Assembly: GCA_017650255.1 (NCBI GenBank)
Contig: JAGCFG010000042.1
Location: forward strand, 1-12,320
Source: Alphaproteobacteria bacterium
Lineage (GTDB): Bacteria > Pseudomonadota > Alphaproteobacteria > RF32 > CAG-239
DNA length: 12,320 nucleotides
Direction of reading: 5' to 3'
A program made the translations under genes and the position numbers. The notes under the pieces are model-generated. The model was given only the letters and a program-made list of their open reading frames with translations. It was not told the DNA's origin and did no database searches. Shown one piece after another: positions 1-6,061 of the stretch (position 1 is its first letter; the number at the start of each line of letters is the position of its first letter).

Positions 1-10
1 ACACTAAACT

Positions 11-379
11 CTATTTTGCAGCTTTTTTAGCAGCAACTTTGGTCAGTCTTGCAGACTTATTTTTAACTACTTTTCTTGCAGAAGCTTTAGGAGCAGATAC
101 TCCCTTTTTCTTCTCAACAGATTTCTTAATCTTTTGAGCATCGGGTGTCAACTCAACAGCACGAGCAGATTCCAAATAAGAATCCAAACCGCCATTATGT
201 TCAATAGAACGCAATGTTTTTGAGCAAATACGCAATTTGAAAAACCTATTCAAGGCTTCACTGAACAAAGAAACAACCTGCAAATTCGGCATAAAACGAC
301 GACGAGTACGATTATTGGCATGGCTTACATTGTTGCCGCTCATAACGCCGATACCGGAAATATCACATTTTTTTACCAT
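11..379 (-). CDS. rpmB: 50S ribosomal protein L28 with Lys/Ala-rich tail
   Basis: Structural protein of the large ribosomal subunit. The 122-residue product starts MVKKCDISG and carries the L28 features of a GNNVSHANNRTRRRF stretch (about residues 15-29) and an IEHNGGLDSYL stretch (about 59-69). Alphaproteobacterial L28 is usually about 95-100 residues, so roughly the last 35 residues here (VEKKKGVSAP onward), rich in Lys, Ala, Val and Ser, form an extension that is probably disordered and RNA-binding. The start is supported by an AAGGA ribosome binding site seven bases upstream (plus-strand 387-391) and a good promoter. The stop is TAG at 11-13; any terminator lies outside the window. The identity is secure; the role of the tail is not known. 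Confidence 0.95.
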   Translation of the reverse strand: MVKKCDISGIGVMSGNNVSHANNRTRRRFMPNLQVVSLFSEALNRFFKLRICSKTLRSIEHNGGLDSYLESARAVELTPDAQKIKKSVEKKKGVSAPKASARKVVKNKSARLTKVAAKKAAK

Positions 380-415
380 AACTAAATCCTTACAAAAAAA
401 TAAACTTGTTGCTTG

Positions 416-444
416 TTAATAGCCACATTATCGCCCAAAGTCAA
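416..444 (-). promoter_or_regulatory. Promoter of rpmB
   Basis: On the minus strand, TTGACT (plus-strand 439-444) and TATTAA (416-421) are separated by 17 bases. Transcription would start near 409, giving a leader of about 30 bases before the rpmB start. Five of six -35 bases and four of six -10 bases match the sigma70 consensus. Confidence 0.6.
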
Positions 445-492
445 GGATTTTTTGCAAAAAATAAAAAAAATGTAGCATTTAATTTTTTTCAA

Positions 493-498
493 TATAAT
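493..498 (+). promoter_or_regulatory. Probable -10 element for tRNA-Arg
   Basis: A perfect TATAAT lies 15 bases before the mature tRNA 5' end, the right distance for a short tRNA leader. No good -35 box is visible 16-18 bases upstream; the region is A/T-run sequence. Confidence 0.45.
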
Positions 499-513
499 AA
501 TACAACATACTTC

Positions 514-590
514 GTGCCCGTAGCTCAGCTGGATAGAGCGTTGGCCTCCGACGCCAAAGGCCGTGGGTTCAAATCCCTCCGGGCACGCCA
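514..590 (+). tRNA. tRNA-Arg (anticodon CCG)
   Basis: A full 77-base cloverleaf with encoded CCA. The acceptor arms GTGCCCG (514-520) and CGGGCAC (580-586) pair perfectly. The D arm is GCTC/GAGC. The anticodon stem TTGGC/GCCAA (541-545, 553-557) encloses CTCCGAC with anticodon CCG at 548-550, reading CGG. The T arm is GTGGG TTCAAAT CCCTC, with one U-U mismatch at positions 50-64 of standard numbering. The discriminator is G and CCA is at 588-590. No obvious terminator follows; the next gene has its own promoter about 40 bases downstream. Confidence 0.96.
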
Positions 591-632
591 CACACTCTCT
601 TCCTTTGCCCAAAGTCAGTTTGCATAATCTTG

Positions 633-659
633 TTGACAAAATTTTCAAAACACTATAAA
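633..659 (+). promoter_or_regulatory. Probable promoter of the 695 gene
   Basis: A consensus TTGACA (633-638) precedes TATAAA (654-659) with a short 15-base spacer. If TTGTTG at 630-635 is used instead, the spacer is 18. Transcription would begin near 666. Confidence 0.45.
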
Positions 660-694
660 AACAAGGCAATAAATTGAATTTTTATGTCTAATCA

Positions 695-1237
695 ATGTAT
701 TATATTATGCAAACAATTGTAATTATTTTAGCTTTAGCGCTATTAGTGCTTTTGGCGGCGTTCGGACTTATCGGGTTAAAACACACCTCCCGCAAGTCAC
801 CGGAACAACCGACTTGCTCCTTAGAAAACAAAGAACAAGAGCTGATAAAAGCTTGTAACCAGCTCCATAACCAAGATTATGATTTGTATCTTCTCAAAAA
901 GGGGCAGTTAAAAGACATTAACGCAATGATACGGGAGAAAAAGTCATACCAACACGAATGTGATATGACAGCCTTGAAAATGACCAAATCAGTCGAGCTG
1001 TATAACTTGTTGTACAAGCTTATCAAGGACAATCCTCATCTGTTCGGAAAATTTCGGGACACCCCCACTGACAACTGCATCACCATTTTGGGAAATATGG
1101 CAAATCTTTCTCAAAAAGAACGGCAGGAATACCAGCAGGTTTTCTACCAAGTTGTCGAGGACATCAAAAGCCTTCCGCCCATGGGATTGCCCGCGGCACA
1201 AAAAAGATTTCAACCAACAACCTTAGCGCAAGCCTAA
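695..1237 (+). CDS. Small membrane-anchored protein of unknown function
   Basis: A 180-residue protein I do not recognise. A single hydrophobic segment of about 22 residues near the N-terminus (roughly 6-28, IVIILALALLVLLAAFGLIG) is followed by a basic stop-transfer patch (KHTSRK), so it is probably a bitopic inner-membrane protein with its C-terminal 150 residues on one side. The soluble part is highly charged and helical in character, with two Cys (about residues 41 and 54) and a third in the ECDMTAL stretch. A second in-frame ATG lies at 707 (residue 5). Neither start has a clear Shine-Dalgarno sequence, so the exact start is uncertain. The gene stands alone, with a promoter-like element upstream and a strong terminator downstream. 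Confidence 0.7.
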   Translation: MYYIMQTIVIILALALLVLLAAFGLIGLKHTSRKSPEQPTCSLENKEQELIKACNQLHNQDYDLYLLKKGQLKDINAMIREKKSYQHECDMTALKMTKSVELYNLLYKLIKDNPHLFGKFRDTPTDNCITILGNMANLSQKERQEYQQVFYQVVEDIKSLPPMGLPAAQKRFQPTTLAQA

Positions 1238-1246
1238 AGCCTAAAA

Positions 1247-1272
1247 GGAAGCCACACGGCTTCCTTTTTTTT
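1247..1272 (+). terminator. Rho-independent terminator
   Basis: GGAAGCC (1247-1253), loop ACAC and GGCTTCC (1258-1264) form a 7-bp stem, followed by eight T residues (1265-1272). The stem can be lengthened by AAAA/TTTT pairing. It ends the 695 gene. Confidence 0.92.
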
Positions 1273-1329
1273 GTGCTCACATCACGCGGCGTTCACATAA
1301 AACTTAACTCCTTTGAAAAATCATCTAAA

Positions 1330-1357
1330 TTGAACGCACTCAATAACGTTATAGAAA
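1330..1357 (+). promoter_or_regulatory. Tentative promoter of the 1383 gene
   Basis: TTGAAC (1330-1335) and TAGAAA (1352-1357) are 16 bases apart. The match to sigma70 consensus is moderate; it is listed because the gene lies between a strong terminator and its own terminator and so needs its own start. Confidence 0.3.
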
Positions 1358-1382
1358 TTATTAACCCCTAAATTTTTTTATT

Positions 1383-1724
1383 ATGGCAAAAAATGCTATT
1401 TTAATCGGAAAAATCACCCGAGTTGCACAACTCTGCGGCACCGACGCAACAGAATTCAACCTCGATGTGAAAGAAACCCAAATGGATGGAACAAATTTCA
1501 CCATCGGCACAGAGGTCTCTTGTAGAGTGAAAAACTCCGTCCCGCACGATGTAAAAACCGGAAAAGTCTGCCCTGTTGCTGTTGGAGACGAAATCACCAT
1601 GGAGATGGAAAAACATTCCTCAAGATGGTGTGTAACATCTCTGATCGTCCGTCGCGCCACCGGCCGACCGCTCAAAGAATTTCTTTCCGATCTGGAAGAA
1701 GAGTTGGACTCCCGCAACAAGTAA
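1383..1724 (+). CDS. Small protein of unknown function, possible OB-type fold
   Basis: A 113-residue protein beginning MAKNAILIGKITR, ending in an acidic, probably helical tail (FLSDLEEELDSRNK). I cannot assign a family. The opening hydrophobic strand (AILIGKITRVAQL) faintly recalls the first strand of single-stranded DNA-binding proteins (typically NKVILIGNLGRDPEL). The alternating pattern to about residue 90 (TEFNLDVKE, TEVSCRV, DEITMEME, WCVTSLIVRR) suggests a small beta-barrel. This is a weak resemblance only; aromatic residues expected for SSB base stacking are not obvious. No Shine-Dalgarno sequence precedes the ATG, which sits after an A/T-rich stretch. The gene is monocistronic and converges with the LPEP-repeat gene. 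Confidence 0.7.
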   Translation: MAKNAILIGKITRVAQLCGTDATEFNLDVKETQMDGTNFTIGTEVSCRVKNSVPHDVKTGKVCPVAVGDEITMEMEKHSSRWCVTSLIVRRATGRPLKEFLSDLEEELDSRNK

Positions 1725-1761
1725 AAAAATCCCGCTAAACACTACCGTTTAGCGGGATTTT
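1724..1761. terminator. Bidirectional terminator between convergent genes
   Basis: A perfect 15-bp inverted repeat, AAAATCCCGCTAAAC (1726-1740) and GTTTAGCGGGATTTT (1747-1761), has a six-base loop. An A-run at 1724-1730 supplies the U-tract for the minus-strand gene and the terminal Ts serve the plus-strand gene. Confidence 0.92.
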
Positions 1762-1776
1762 GCTTTTCATAATCAG

Positions 1777-3273
1777 TTATGCAGGAATTTCTCCGAAAAG
1801 CTTTTTAACCTTTTCCTCATAATAAGAGGGTCTAAAGTTCTTATGCTTCTCAGCATACACCACAATAAGCGGATCTCTAACTTCTTTGGAGAGCAGCCAC
1901 AACATCCATGGCTCATCCAGCTCCCAGCCGTTTTCCACATAGGCTTTCACGACCTCAGACCTTGAAGGCTCCGGCAATTCAAATAGCTTTTTCTTGAGAG
2001 GACTGAGCCAACTGTTGACATAGTCGAACAGATACATATTTGCTTTTGCCTCAATTGCCGCCAAAAGAACAGTCTTTCTGCTTTCATCCGGAAGATCAAA
2101 CACCTTCAAAAGATCATTATCCTCCGCTTCTTTGGTCGAAAAATAAGCGCAAAGAGCTTTGGTCTTCAACGGCTCCGGCAGTTCAAACAAATCTTTACTC
2201 ACAGATCTGACAAGGCTGTTCAAAACAAGCTCTGTTCTCAAAGGCTCCGGCATTTCCAAAACCTCATTTTTGGCATACCCAAAAAGATTGTTGTACTCTT
2301 TTGCATATGCCCTCAACAACCGCGAGCGATAAGGTTCCGGAAAACCGAAGAACTTTTTGACCTGCTGACTTGTAAAATTGCAATAATCAGACTCCTCAAT
2401 CTGGTGAATAAGAATGTCGGTTCTGGTCGGTTCCGGCAACTCCAAAAGAACATCAATCCCATCCATAGAATAAGTCATGCGCATCAGCAGTTGTTTCCGC
2501 GAAGGATCATCGATCGTGCAGATCTTCTTAAAGATATTCATGTCCAAACAGTCTCTATCAAAAAAAGCTGCCAGCAGTTCATCTCGATCATTCGCCGGAA
2601 ATTTCAAGATTAAATCTACGATTCTCTCAAGCCTCTCATAGTAATGCTTAAGTTCGAAATCGTATATCTTTTCGATATTGGCAAGAAAAAATTTCTTCCT
2701 TGCCGCGGCGTCCCACTCGTCAAAAACCACATCAAAGACATCGGGCTCAGGCAAATGATTGTTAATTGAAAAGATTTCTTCAGCGACATCTTGCCCAAAT
2801 AGCATAACTTTTAATTGTGCATCTTTGGGCAGGCCGTTTCCACAATTGAGATAAGCCGAAATGATTTCCATCATAGCTTTTTGAGGAAGATCCAAAATCC
2901 TTAAAATCGCCTCACTGCAAAAGCGTTTTGAGCCTCTGGTATCTTTTGCAAGGATGAGCAACAACTCATCACGCAGCCCTGCCGGAAGATTAAAAACCTC
3001 CATTTGCACTGCGTTAGAAACTTCACAGGGGTTCTTAATACAAAGCTTAAGAATGTCCTCGCCAAATTCTTGGTAGCGCCGAAAAATCTGCACCACAACC
3101 TTATCTGGCAATGACCTTCGAGTGTCGATGTATTTAACCAATTGTTCACGCATAATGTCGTGGGGAAGATTGAGCAACTCAATAGCTTCTTCGTCCGAAA
3201 GCCAAAAGTGATTGCTTAAAGAGACCTTCATAACCAATCTCTTTTGTTCTGGGGTTAATTCATTTTTTTCCAT
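1777..3273 (-). CDS. LPEP-repeat protein of unknown function
   Basis: A 498-residue soluble-looking protein with no signal peptide or membrane segment. It is built from about eleven degenerate copies of a motif of the form [LV][LF]xLPEPxRxxLLxAY. Cores lie at residues about 33-49, 93-108, 126-142, 223-238, 252-266, 276-292, 308-324, 338-354, 362-378, 391-407 and 430-446; the clearest carry LPEP or FPEP (279-282, 311-314, 341-344, 365-368, 433-436). Spacing between the better copies varies from about 24 to 39 residues, so it looks like a drifting helical-repeat (solenoid) protein, suited to protein binding; that is inference. The start has no Shine-Dalgarno sequence, but a near-consensus promoter gives a leader of about 39 bases. 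Monocistronic, with a shared terminator. I do not recognise a named family. Confidence 0.8.
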   Translation of the reverse strand: MEKNELTPEQKRLVMKVSLSNHFWLSDEEAIELLNLPHDIMREQLVKYIDTRRSLPDKVVVQIFRRYQEFGEDILKLCIKNPCEVSNAVQMEVFNLPAGLRDELLLILAKDTRGSKRFCSEAILRILDLPQKAMMEIISAYLNCGNGLPKDAQLKVMLFGQDVAEEIFSINNHLPEPDVFDVVFDEWDAAARKKFFLANIEKIYDFELKHYYERLERIVDLILKFPANDRDELLAAFFDRDCLDMNIFKKICTIDDPSRKQLLMRMTYSMDGIDVLLELPEPTRTDILIHQIEESDYCNFTSQQVKKFFGFPEPYRSRLLRAYAKEYNNLFGYAKNEVLEMPEPLRTELVLNSLVRSVSKDLFELPEPLKTKALCAYFSTKEAEDNDLLKVFDLPDESRKTVLLAAIEAKANMYLFDYVNSWLSPLKKKLFELPEPSRSEVVKAYVENGWELDEPWMLWLLSKEVRDPLIVVYAEKHKNFRPSYYEEKVKKLFGEIPA

Positions 3274-3318
3274 AATCAGATATTTAATTTAACATAATGA
3301 TAATATTCGATTGGCGGC

Positions 3319-3347
3319 ATTTTATTAAACAAAACCATTTTTGTCAA
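3319..3347 (-). promoter_or_regulatory. Strong promoter of the LPEP-repeat gene
   Basis: On the minus strand a perfect TTGACA (plus-strand 3342-3347) is followed after exactly 17 bases by TAAAAT (3319-3324). Transcription should start near 3312. A second TTGACA sits 12 bases further upstream (3354-3359). Confidence 0.75.
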
Positions 3348-3402
3348 CAAGTTTGTCAAAAGACACCAAGACAAAACAACCCTGCGAGCAAGACAGGGAT
3401 GT

Positions 3403-3415
3403 AATCCCTTCACCC
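3403..3415 (+). repeat. Inverted copy of the tRNA-Gly 3' segment
   Basis: AATCCCTTCACCC (3403-3415) is an exact inverted copy of 3460-3472, which encodes the T-arm and acceptor 3' strand of the adjacent tRNA-Gly. The arms are 44 bases apart and enclose the tRNA terminator. The segment itself overlaps a small hairpin AGGGAT-GTA-ATCCCT (3395-3409). Confidence 0.7.
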
Positions 3416-3422
3416 CCATAAC

Positions 3423-3447
3423 AAAAAACCTCCCATCTAGGGAGGTT
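3423..3447 (-). terminator. Terminator after tRNA-Gly
   Basis: Read on the minus strand: AACCTCCC, loop TAGAT, GGGAGGTT, then further T residues (plus-strand A-run 3423-3428). It begins seven bases after the CCA end of the tRNA gene. Confidence 0.88.
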
Positions 3448-3453
3448 ATAAAA

Positions 3454-3528
3454 TGGAGCGGGTGAAGGGATTCGAACCCTCGACATCAACCTTGGCAAGG
3501 TTGCGCTCTACCCCTGAGCTACGCCCGC
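3454..3528 (-). tRNA. tRNA-Gly (anticodon GCC)
   Basis: A 75-base gene with encoded CCA. On the minus strand the acceptor is GCGGGCG...CACCCGC, the anticodon stem CAACC/GGTTG encloses TTGCCAA, and the anticodon GCC is at plus-strand 3494-3496. The T arm is GAGGG TTCGAAT CCCTT and the discriminator is T. The acceptor contains a C6-A67 mismatch (plus-strand 3523 and 3463). It lies 65 bases downstream of dtd on the same strand with no terminator between, so the two may be co-transcribed as well as using the local promoter. Confidence 0.96.
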
Positions 3529-3546
3529 ATCATCATTGCGAAAGGC

Positions 3547-3574
3547 AAAATAACATATTCAAAAAAAAATGCAA
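3547..3574 (-). promoter_or_regulatory. Probable promoter of tRNA-Gly
   Basis: On the minus strand TTGCAT (plus-strand 3569-3574) and TATTTT (3547-3552) are 16 bases apart. The predicted start is about 12 bases before the mature tRNA 5' end. Confidence 0.4.
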
Positions 3575-3593
3575 TACCTATTTTCAATTTTTT

Positions 3594-4034
3594 TCACATT
3601 TTTTTCTCAAGCATAAATGTCACTGGTCCATCGTTTATCAAATGCACCTGCATATCCGCCTGAAAAATTCCTTTTTCAACCGGCACTTCTTCCGCCACCT
3701 TTTCCATAAAATATTCATACAGCTCTTTAGCCGTTGTCGGCTCTGCCGCCCCGTCAAACCCCGGGCGATTCCCTCTCGAGCAATCTCCGGCGAGTGTAAA
3801 TTGCGAAACCGCCAAAACTTTTCCTTTCACCTCTTTGACCGACAAATTCATCTTGCCGTTTTCGTCCTCAAAAATCCTGAAATTGACCGTCTTTTTTGCC
3901 AGCCAATCAGCCTCTGCTCTTGTATCGCCTTTTTCCACGCCGACAAAAACCAACATTCCCTTGCCAATTTTGCCGACAACTTTGCCCTCGACCTCTACAA
4001 AAGCCTCTTTCGTTCTTTGAACCAATATCTTCAT
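3594..4034 (-). CDS. dtd: D-aminoacyl-tRNA deacylase
   Basis: Hydrolyses D-aminoacyl-tRNA (and glycyl-tRNA-Ala) in the cytosol, recycling the tRNA and protecting translation from D-amino acids. The 146-residue length is typical of bacterial Dtd. Visible family features are the N-terminal MKILVQR strand, [17 protein letters not shown] (32-48), the SQFTLAGD motif (77-84), and NDGPVTF near the C-terminus with the Gly-Pro pair at 136-137 that reaches across the dimer into the partner's active site. The start at 4034 is chosen over an upstream in-frame ATG (4097) because GGAGGG sits just upstream of it and the extra 21 residues are absent from the family. tRNA-Gly(GCC) follows directly on the same strand. 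This pairing is suggestive because Gly-tRNA is a known Dtd substrate class, but it may be chance. Confidence 0.95.
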   Translation of the reverse strand: MKILVQRTKEAFVEVEGKVVGKIGKGMLVFVGVEKGDTRAEADWLAKKTVNFRIFEDENGKMNLSVKEVKGKVLAVSQFTLAGDCSRGNRPGFDGAAEPTTAKELYEYFMEKVAEEVPVEKGIFQADMQVHLINDGPVTFMLEKKM

Positions 4035-4091
4035 AATGCCCTCCGAAAAACGAGTCTCTATATCAATAGTTAAAATTTTATTAGAAAATAC

Positions 4092-4120
4092 TTGCAAAAC
4101 AAAAAAATATTTTATATATT
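4092..4120 (+). promoter_or_regulatory. Promoter of rplQ
   Basis: TTGCAA (4092-4097) and TATATT (4115-4120) are separated by exactly 17 bases. The predicted start near 4127 gives a leader of about 110 bases before the rplQ ATG. Confidence 0.65.
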
Positions 4121-4132
4121 GCGCACACGTTC

Positions 4133-4207
4133 GGGCTTTCTGCCCTCGCGCCGGATATATATGAAGGTAGTATCCGACTTGTATTTATCCGCTTTGCCAA
4201 GCAAAGC
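4133..4207 (+). promoter_or_regulatory. Structured leader of rplQ (three hairpins)
   Basis: Three successive stem-loops can form in the rplQ leader: GGGC-TTTCT-GCCC (4133-4145), CGGATA...TATCCG with a 13-base loop (4152-4176), and GCTTTGC-CAA-GCAAAGC (4191-4207). None is followed by a T-run, so they are not terminators. They could be an autoregulatory ribosomal-protein leader, which is known for several r-protein operons. I do not recognise a named leader family, so the function is inference. Confidence 0.4.
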
Positions 4208-4236
4208 ATAACCAGATTTTATGAAAGGAAAATGCC

Positions 4237-4803
4237 ATGAGACATGGTGATGCACATAGAAAATTTAATATGCCGACCAGCCAAAGAAGAGCTTTGTTCT
4301 CAAACTTGACTTGCGCTCTGCTCACACACGAACAAATAAAAATAACATTGCCTCGCGCAAAAGAATTGAGAACTTTCGCCGACAATATGATTACCTTTGC
4401 CAAAAAAGGCGATTTGAACAGCCGTCGCTTGGCATTGGCCTTTTTGAGAGACGAAGAAGTTGTCGCAAAATTGTTCTCCACTTTGGCAGAACGCTACAAA
4501 GAGCGCAACGGTGGTTATACCAGAGTTTTGAGAGCCGGAATCCGTTATGGTGATGCCGCTCAAATGGCTATTGTTGAGCTTGTTGACCGCGATGTTGCCG
4601 CTAAAGGCGCCAAAGACTTAGCTCGTGTTGCTGCCGAAAAAGCCGCTGCCGAAGCCGCCGAAAAAGCTGCTGAAGAAGAAGTTAAAAAAGCTGAAAAAAA
4701 GGCAGAAAAGAAAGCTGAAGCCAAAGCCGAAGCAAAAGAAGAAAAACCGACCGCAAAAAAAGCTAAAGCACCGGCAAAAAAGACAACTAAAAAAGCTGAA
4801 TAA
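4237..4803 (+). CDS. rplQ: 50S ribosomal protein L17 with long charged tail
   Basis: Large-subunit ribosomal protein lining the exit-tunnel region. The core is a clear L17: MRHGDAHRKFNMPTSQRRAL at the start, LTCALLTHEQIKITLPRAKELR (about 24-45) and the GGYTRVLRAGIRYGDAAQMA signature (about 92-111). The usual domain ends around residue 120. A further 65 or so residues follow, made almost only of Ala, Lys and Glu and then Lys/Ala/Pro/Thr, giving 188 residues against about 120-140 in relatives. AAAGGAAAA lies just upstream of the ATG. In most bacteria rplQ directly follows rpoA; here it is alone, divergent from dtd, with its own promoter and structured leader. The stop region carries a duplicated GCTGAATAA, giving two in-frame stops. 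Confidence 0.95.
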   Translation: MRHGDAHRKFNMPTSQRRALFSNLTCALLTHEQIKITLPRAKELRTFADNMITFAKKGDLNSRRLALAFLRDEEVVAKLFSTLAERYKERNGGYTRVLRAGIRYGDAAQMAIVELVDRDVAAKGAKDLARVAAEKAAAEAAEKAAEEEVKKAEKKAEKKAEAKAEAKEEKPTAKKAKAPAKKTTKKAE

Positions 4804-4834
4804 GCTGAATAAGCTTTAAGCTTTCAAAAAATTA

Positions 4835-4856
4835 AGGGGCGTCAGCCCCTTTTTTT
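4835..4856 (+). terminator. Terminator after rplQ
   Basis: AGGGGC (4835-4840), loop GTCA, GCCCCT (4845-4850) and a T-run (4851-4856). On the minus strand the same stem is followed by TTAATTTTTT, so it may also serve the convergent response-regulator gene. Confidence 0.88.
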
Positions 4857-4874
4857 ATTTTTAAACAATTAGCC

Positions 4875-5495
4875 TCAAATAATCCCCATTTTTTGTGCCG
4901 TAATTACCGCCTGCGTTCTGTTATTTGCCCCAACCGAGCGCAACAGTGCGTTGATATGCAATTTTACCGTAGCCTCCGACACACCCATTTCATAAGCAAT
5001 CTGCTTATTCGACAAACCTTGAGCCACAAGTCCTAAAACCTGACTTTGCCTGTTGGTCAAATTTTTTACACTGTTTCGCTCCGGCACAGCATTGTTGGGC
5101 AACAGCAAAACCGGCGGAATATACGTACCCCCGTCCAAAACCAGCTTCAATGCATTAAGCAAAATTTTGCTTTCCGAACGCTTACTGATATACCCGTTTG
5201 CACCGCGCTCCAGCACATTCCTAATATTTCTCGGGTTCTCAACTGCCGAAACAACCACTAACTTTGCCCCGTTTCCGGCATACTTAAGTTCATCCAATCC
5301 CTTTTCCCACGAGGGCAAATCCTGCATCTCCAAATCAACGATAACCATATCTATATTCGGCTCGTTTTTCAAAATTTTCAAAGCCTGCGCATAGCTGGAA
5401 ACTTGAATAACACTGGCTGAACCGTCAAGCTCTTCAACAAGCTTTCCCAAAGCATCACGAAAAAGCGCATGGTCATCAGCAATTAAAACTTTCAT
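4875..5495 (-). CDS. NarL/FixJ-type response regulator
   Basis: Two-component transcription factor of 206 residues: receiver domain at about 1-120 and LuxR-type helix-turn-helix at about 144-206. Receiver residues are all present: acidic pair D7-D8, phospho-acceptor D54 (in VIVDLEM), S83 and K105 (GYISKRSE). The DNA-binding part reads LTNRQSQVLGLVAQGLSNKQIA...VSEATVKLHINALL, the standard pattern. The start at 5495 is supported by AGGAGG just upstream; an in-frame ATG ten codons earlier lacks this. No sensor kinase is encoded in the window, so its partner and target genes are unknown. It lies 80 bases downstream of the dCMP deaminase gene on the same strand with no terminator between, so read-through expression is possible. 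Confidence 0.93.
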   Translation of the reverse strand: MKVLIADDHALFRDALGKLVEELDGSASVIQVSSYAQALKILKNEPNIDMVIVDLEMQDLPSWEKGLDELKYAGNGAKLVVVSAVENPRNIRNVLERGANGYISKRSESKILLNALKLVLDGGTYIPPVLLLPNNAVPERNSVKNLTNRQSQVLGLVAQGLSNKQIAYEMGVSEATVKLHINALLRSVGANNRTQAVITAQKMGII

Positions 5496-5575
5496 AAAAC
5501 CTCCTAAAACTTTAGATAAAAACAAAGTTATTTAGAGATTTAATCACTTAATGCCAAAGTTTAAAGAGGGCAATC

Positions 5576-6031
5576 TCACTTTAATACTATATACTCGACA
5601 CCGGCCTCTTTGAACATCTGTGACGAATATATCAACTTGTCACGCCAACCACCGCTTGGCGAATTGGCATCAATTGTCATTTCTTTTGTCACCACCGTCT
5701 TAATTCCAGACTGAATAATTGCCCGCGCACAATCTGTACAAGGGGGAAGAGTCGTATACATCACACACCCTTTGAGCGAAACACCTGTCAAACACGCATT
5801 ATATATCGCATTTCTCTCTGCATGCTCAAAAAAGTCATATTTTGTAGGCCTTTCCATCCTCTCCGGAACATCATCTTCAACACCTCTGACCAAACCGTTA
5901 TATCCTGTGGCTCTGATTTCTTTATCCGGACCAACCACAACCGCTCCGGTTTTTGTATTTGGATCTTTTGACCAAGTCGCAACCAATTTTGCAACTTCCA
6001 TAAAACGCAAATGCCATTTTTCCGAAAACAT
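5576..6031 (-). CDS. dCMP deaminase family protein
   Basis: Zinc-dependent cytidine/deoxycytidylate deaminase fold, most likely converting dCMP to dUMP as a source of dTMP. The 151-residue protein has HAERNAIYNA (H70 as zinc ligand, E72 as proton shuttle) and PPCTDCARAI (C98 and C101 as zinc ligands). The N-terminal KDPNTKTGAVVV (22-33) and GYNGLVRG (43-50) stretches are typical of dCMP deaminases and ComEB-like proteins. Substrate cannot be fixed from sequence alone. The start at 6031 has AGGAG upstream; a longer in-frame start at 6103 would add 24 residues foreign to the family and run through the promoter. It is divergent from eno. Confidence 0.9.
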   Translation of the reverse strand: MFSEKWHLRFMEVAKLVATWSKDPNTKTGAVVVGPDKEIRATGYNGLVRGVEDDVPERMERPTKYDFFEHAERNAIYNACLTGVSLKGCVMYTTLPPCTDCARAIIQSGIKTVVTKEMTIDANSPSGGWRDKLIYSSQMFKEAGVEYIVLK

Positions 6032-6061
6032 TTCTTTTCTCCTGATCTTAGATATAAGACA

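Noticed and set aside
382..669. Open frame of 95 codons on the minus strand across the tRNA-Arg gene
   Set aside because: Its middle is the antisense translation of the tRNA (CPEGFEPTAFG pattern typical of such artefacts); no ribosome binding site and no family resemblance.
3403..3528. Integration (att) site of a mobile element at tRNA-Gly
   Set aside because: The copied segment is inverted rather than direct, and no integrase gene is present in the window.
3453..4073. Open frame of 206 codons on the plus strand
   Set aside because: It begins inside the tRNA-Gly gene in antisense (GFEPSTSTLARLRS pattern) and then runs antisense to dtd, which is a firmly identified gene.
4035..4097. N-terminal extension of dtd from the ATG at 4097
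   Set aside because: The added residues are not found in the family and the GGAGGG site fits only the ATG at 4034.
4133..4207. Hairpins upstream of rplQ as terminators of another gene
   Set aside because: None is followed by a T-run and no plus-strand gene precedes them.
4625..4819. Lys/Pro/Leu-rich frame overlapping the end of rplQ
   Set aside because: It is the +1 frame of the low-complexity Ala/Lys/Glu tail of L17 and reflects codon repetition only.
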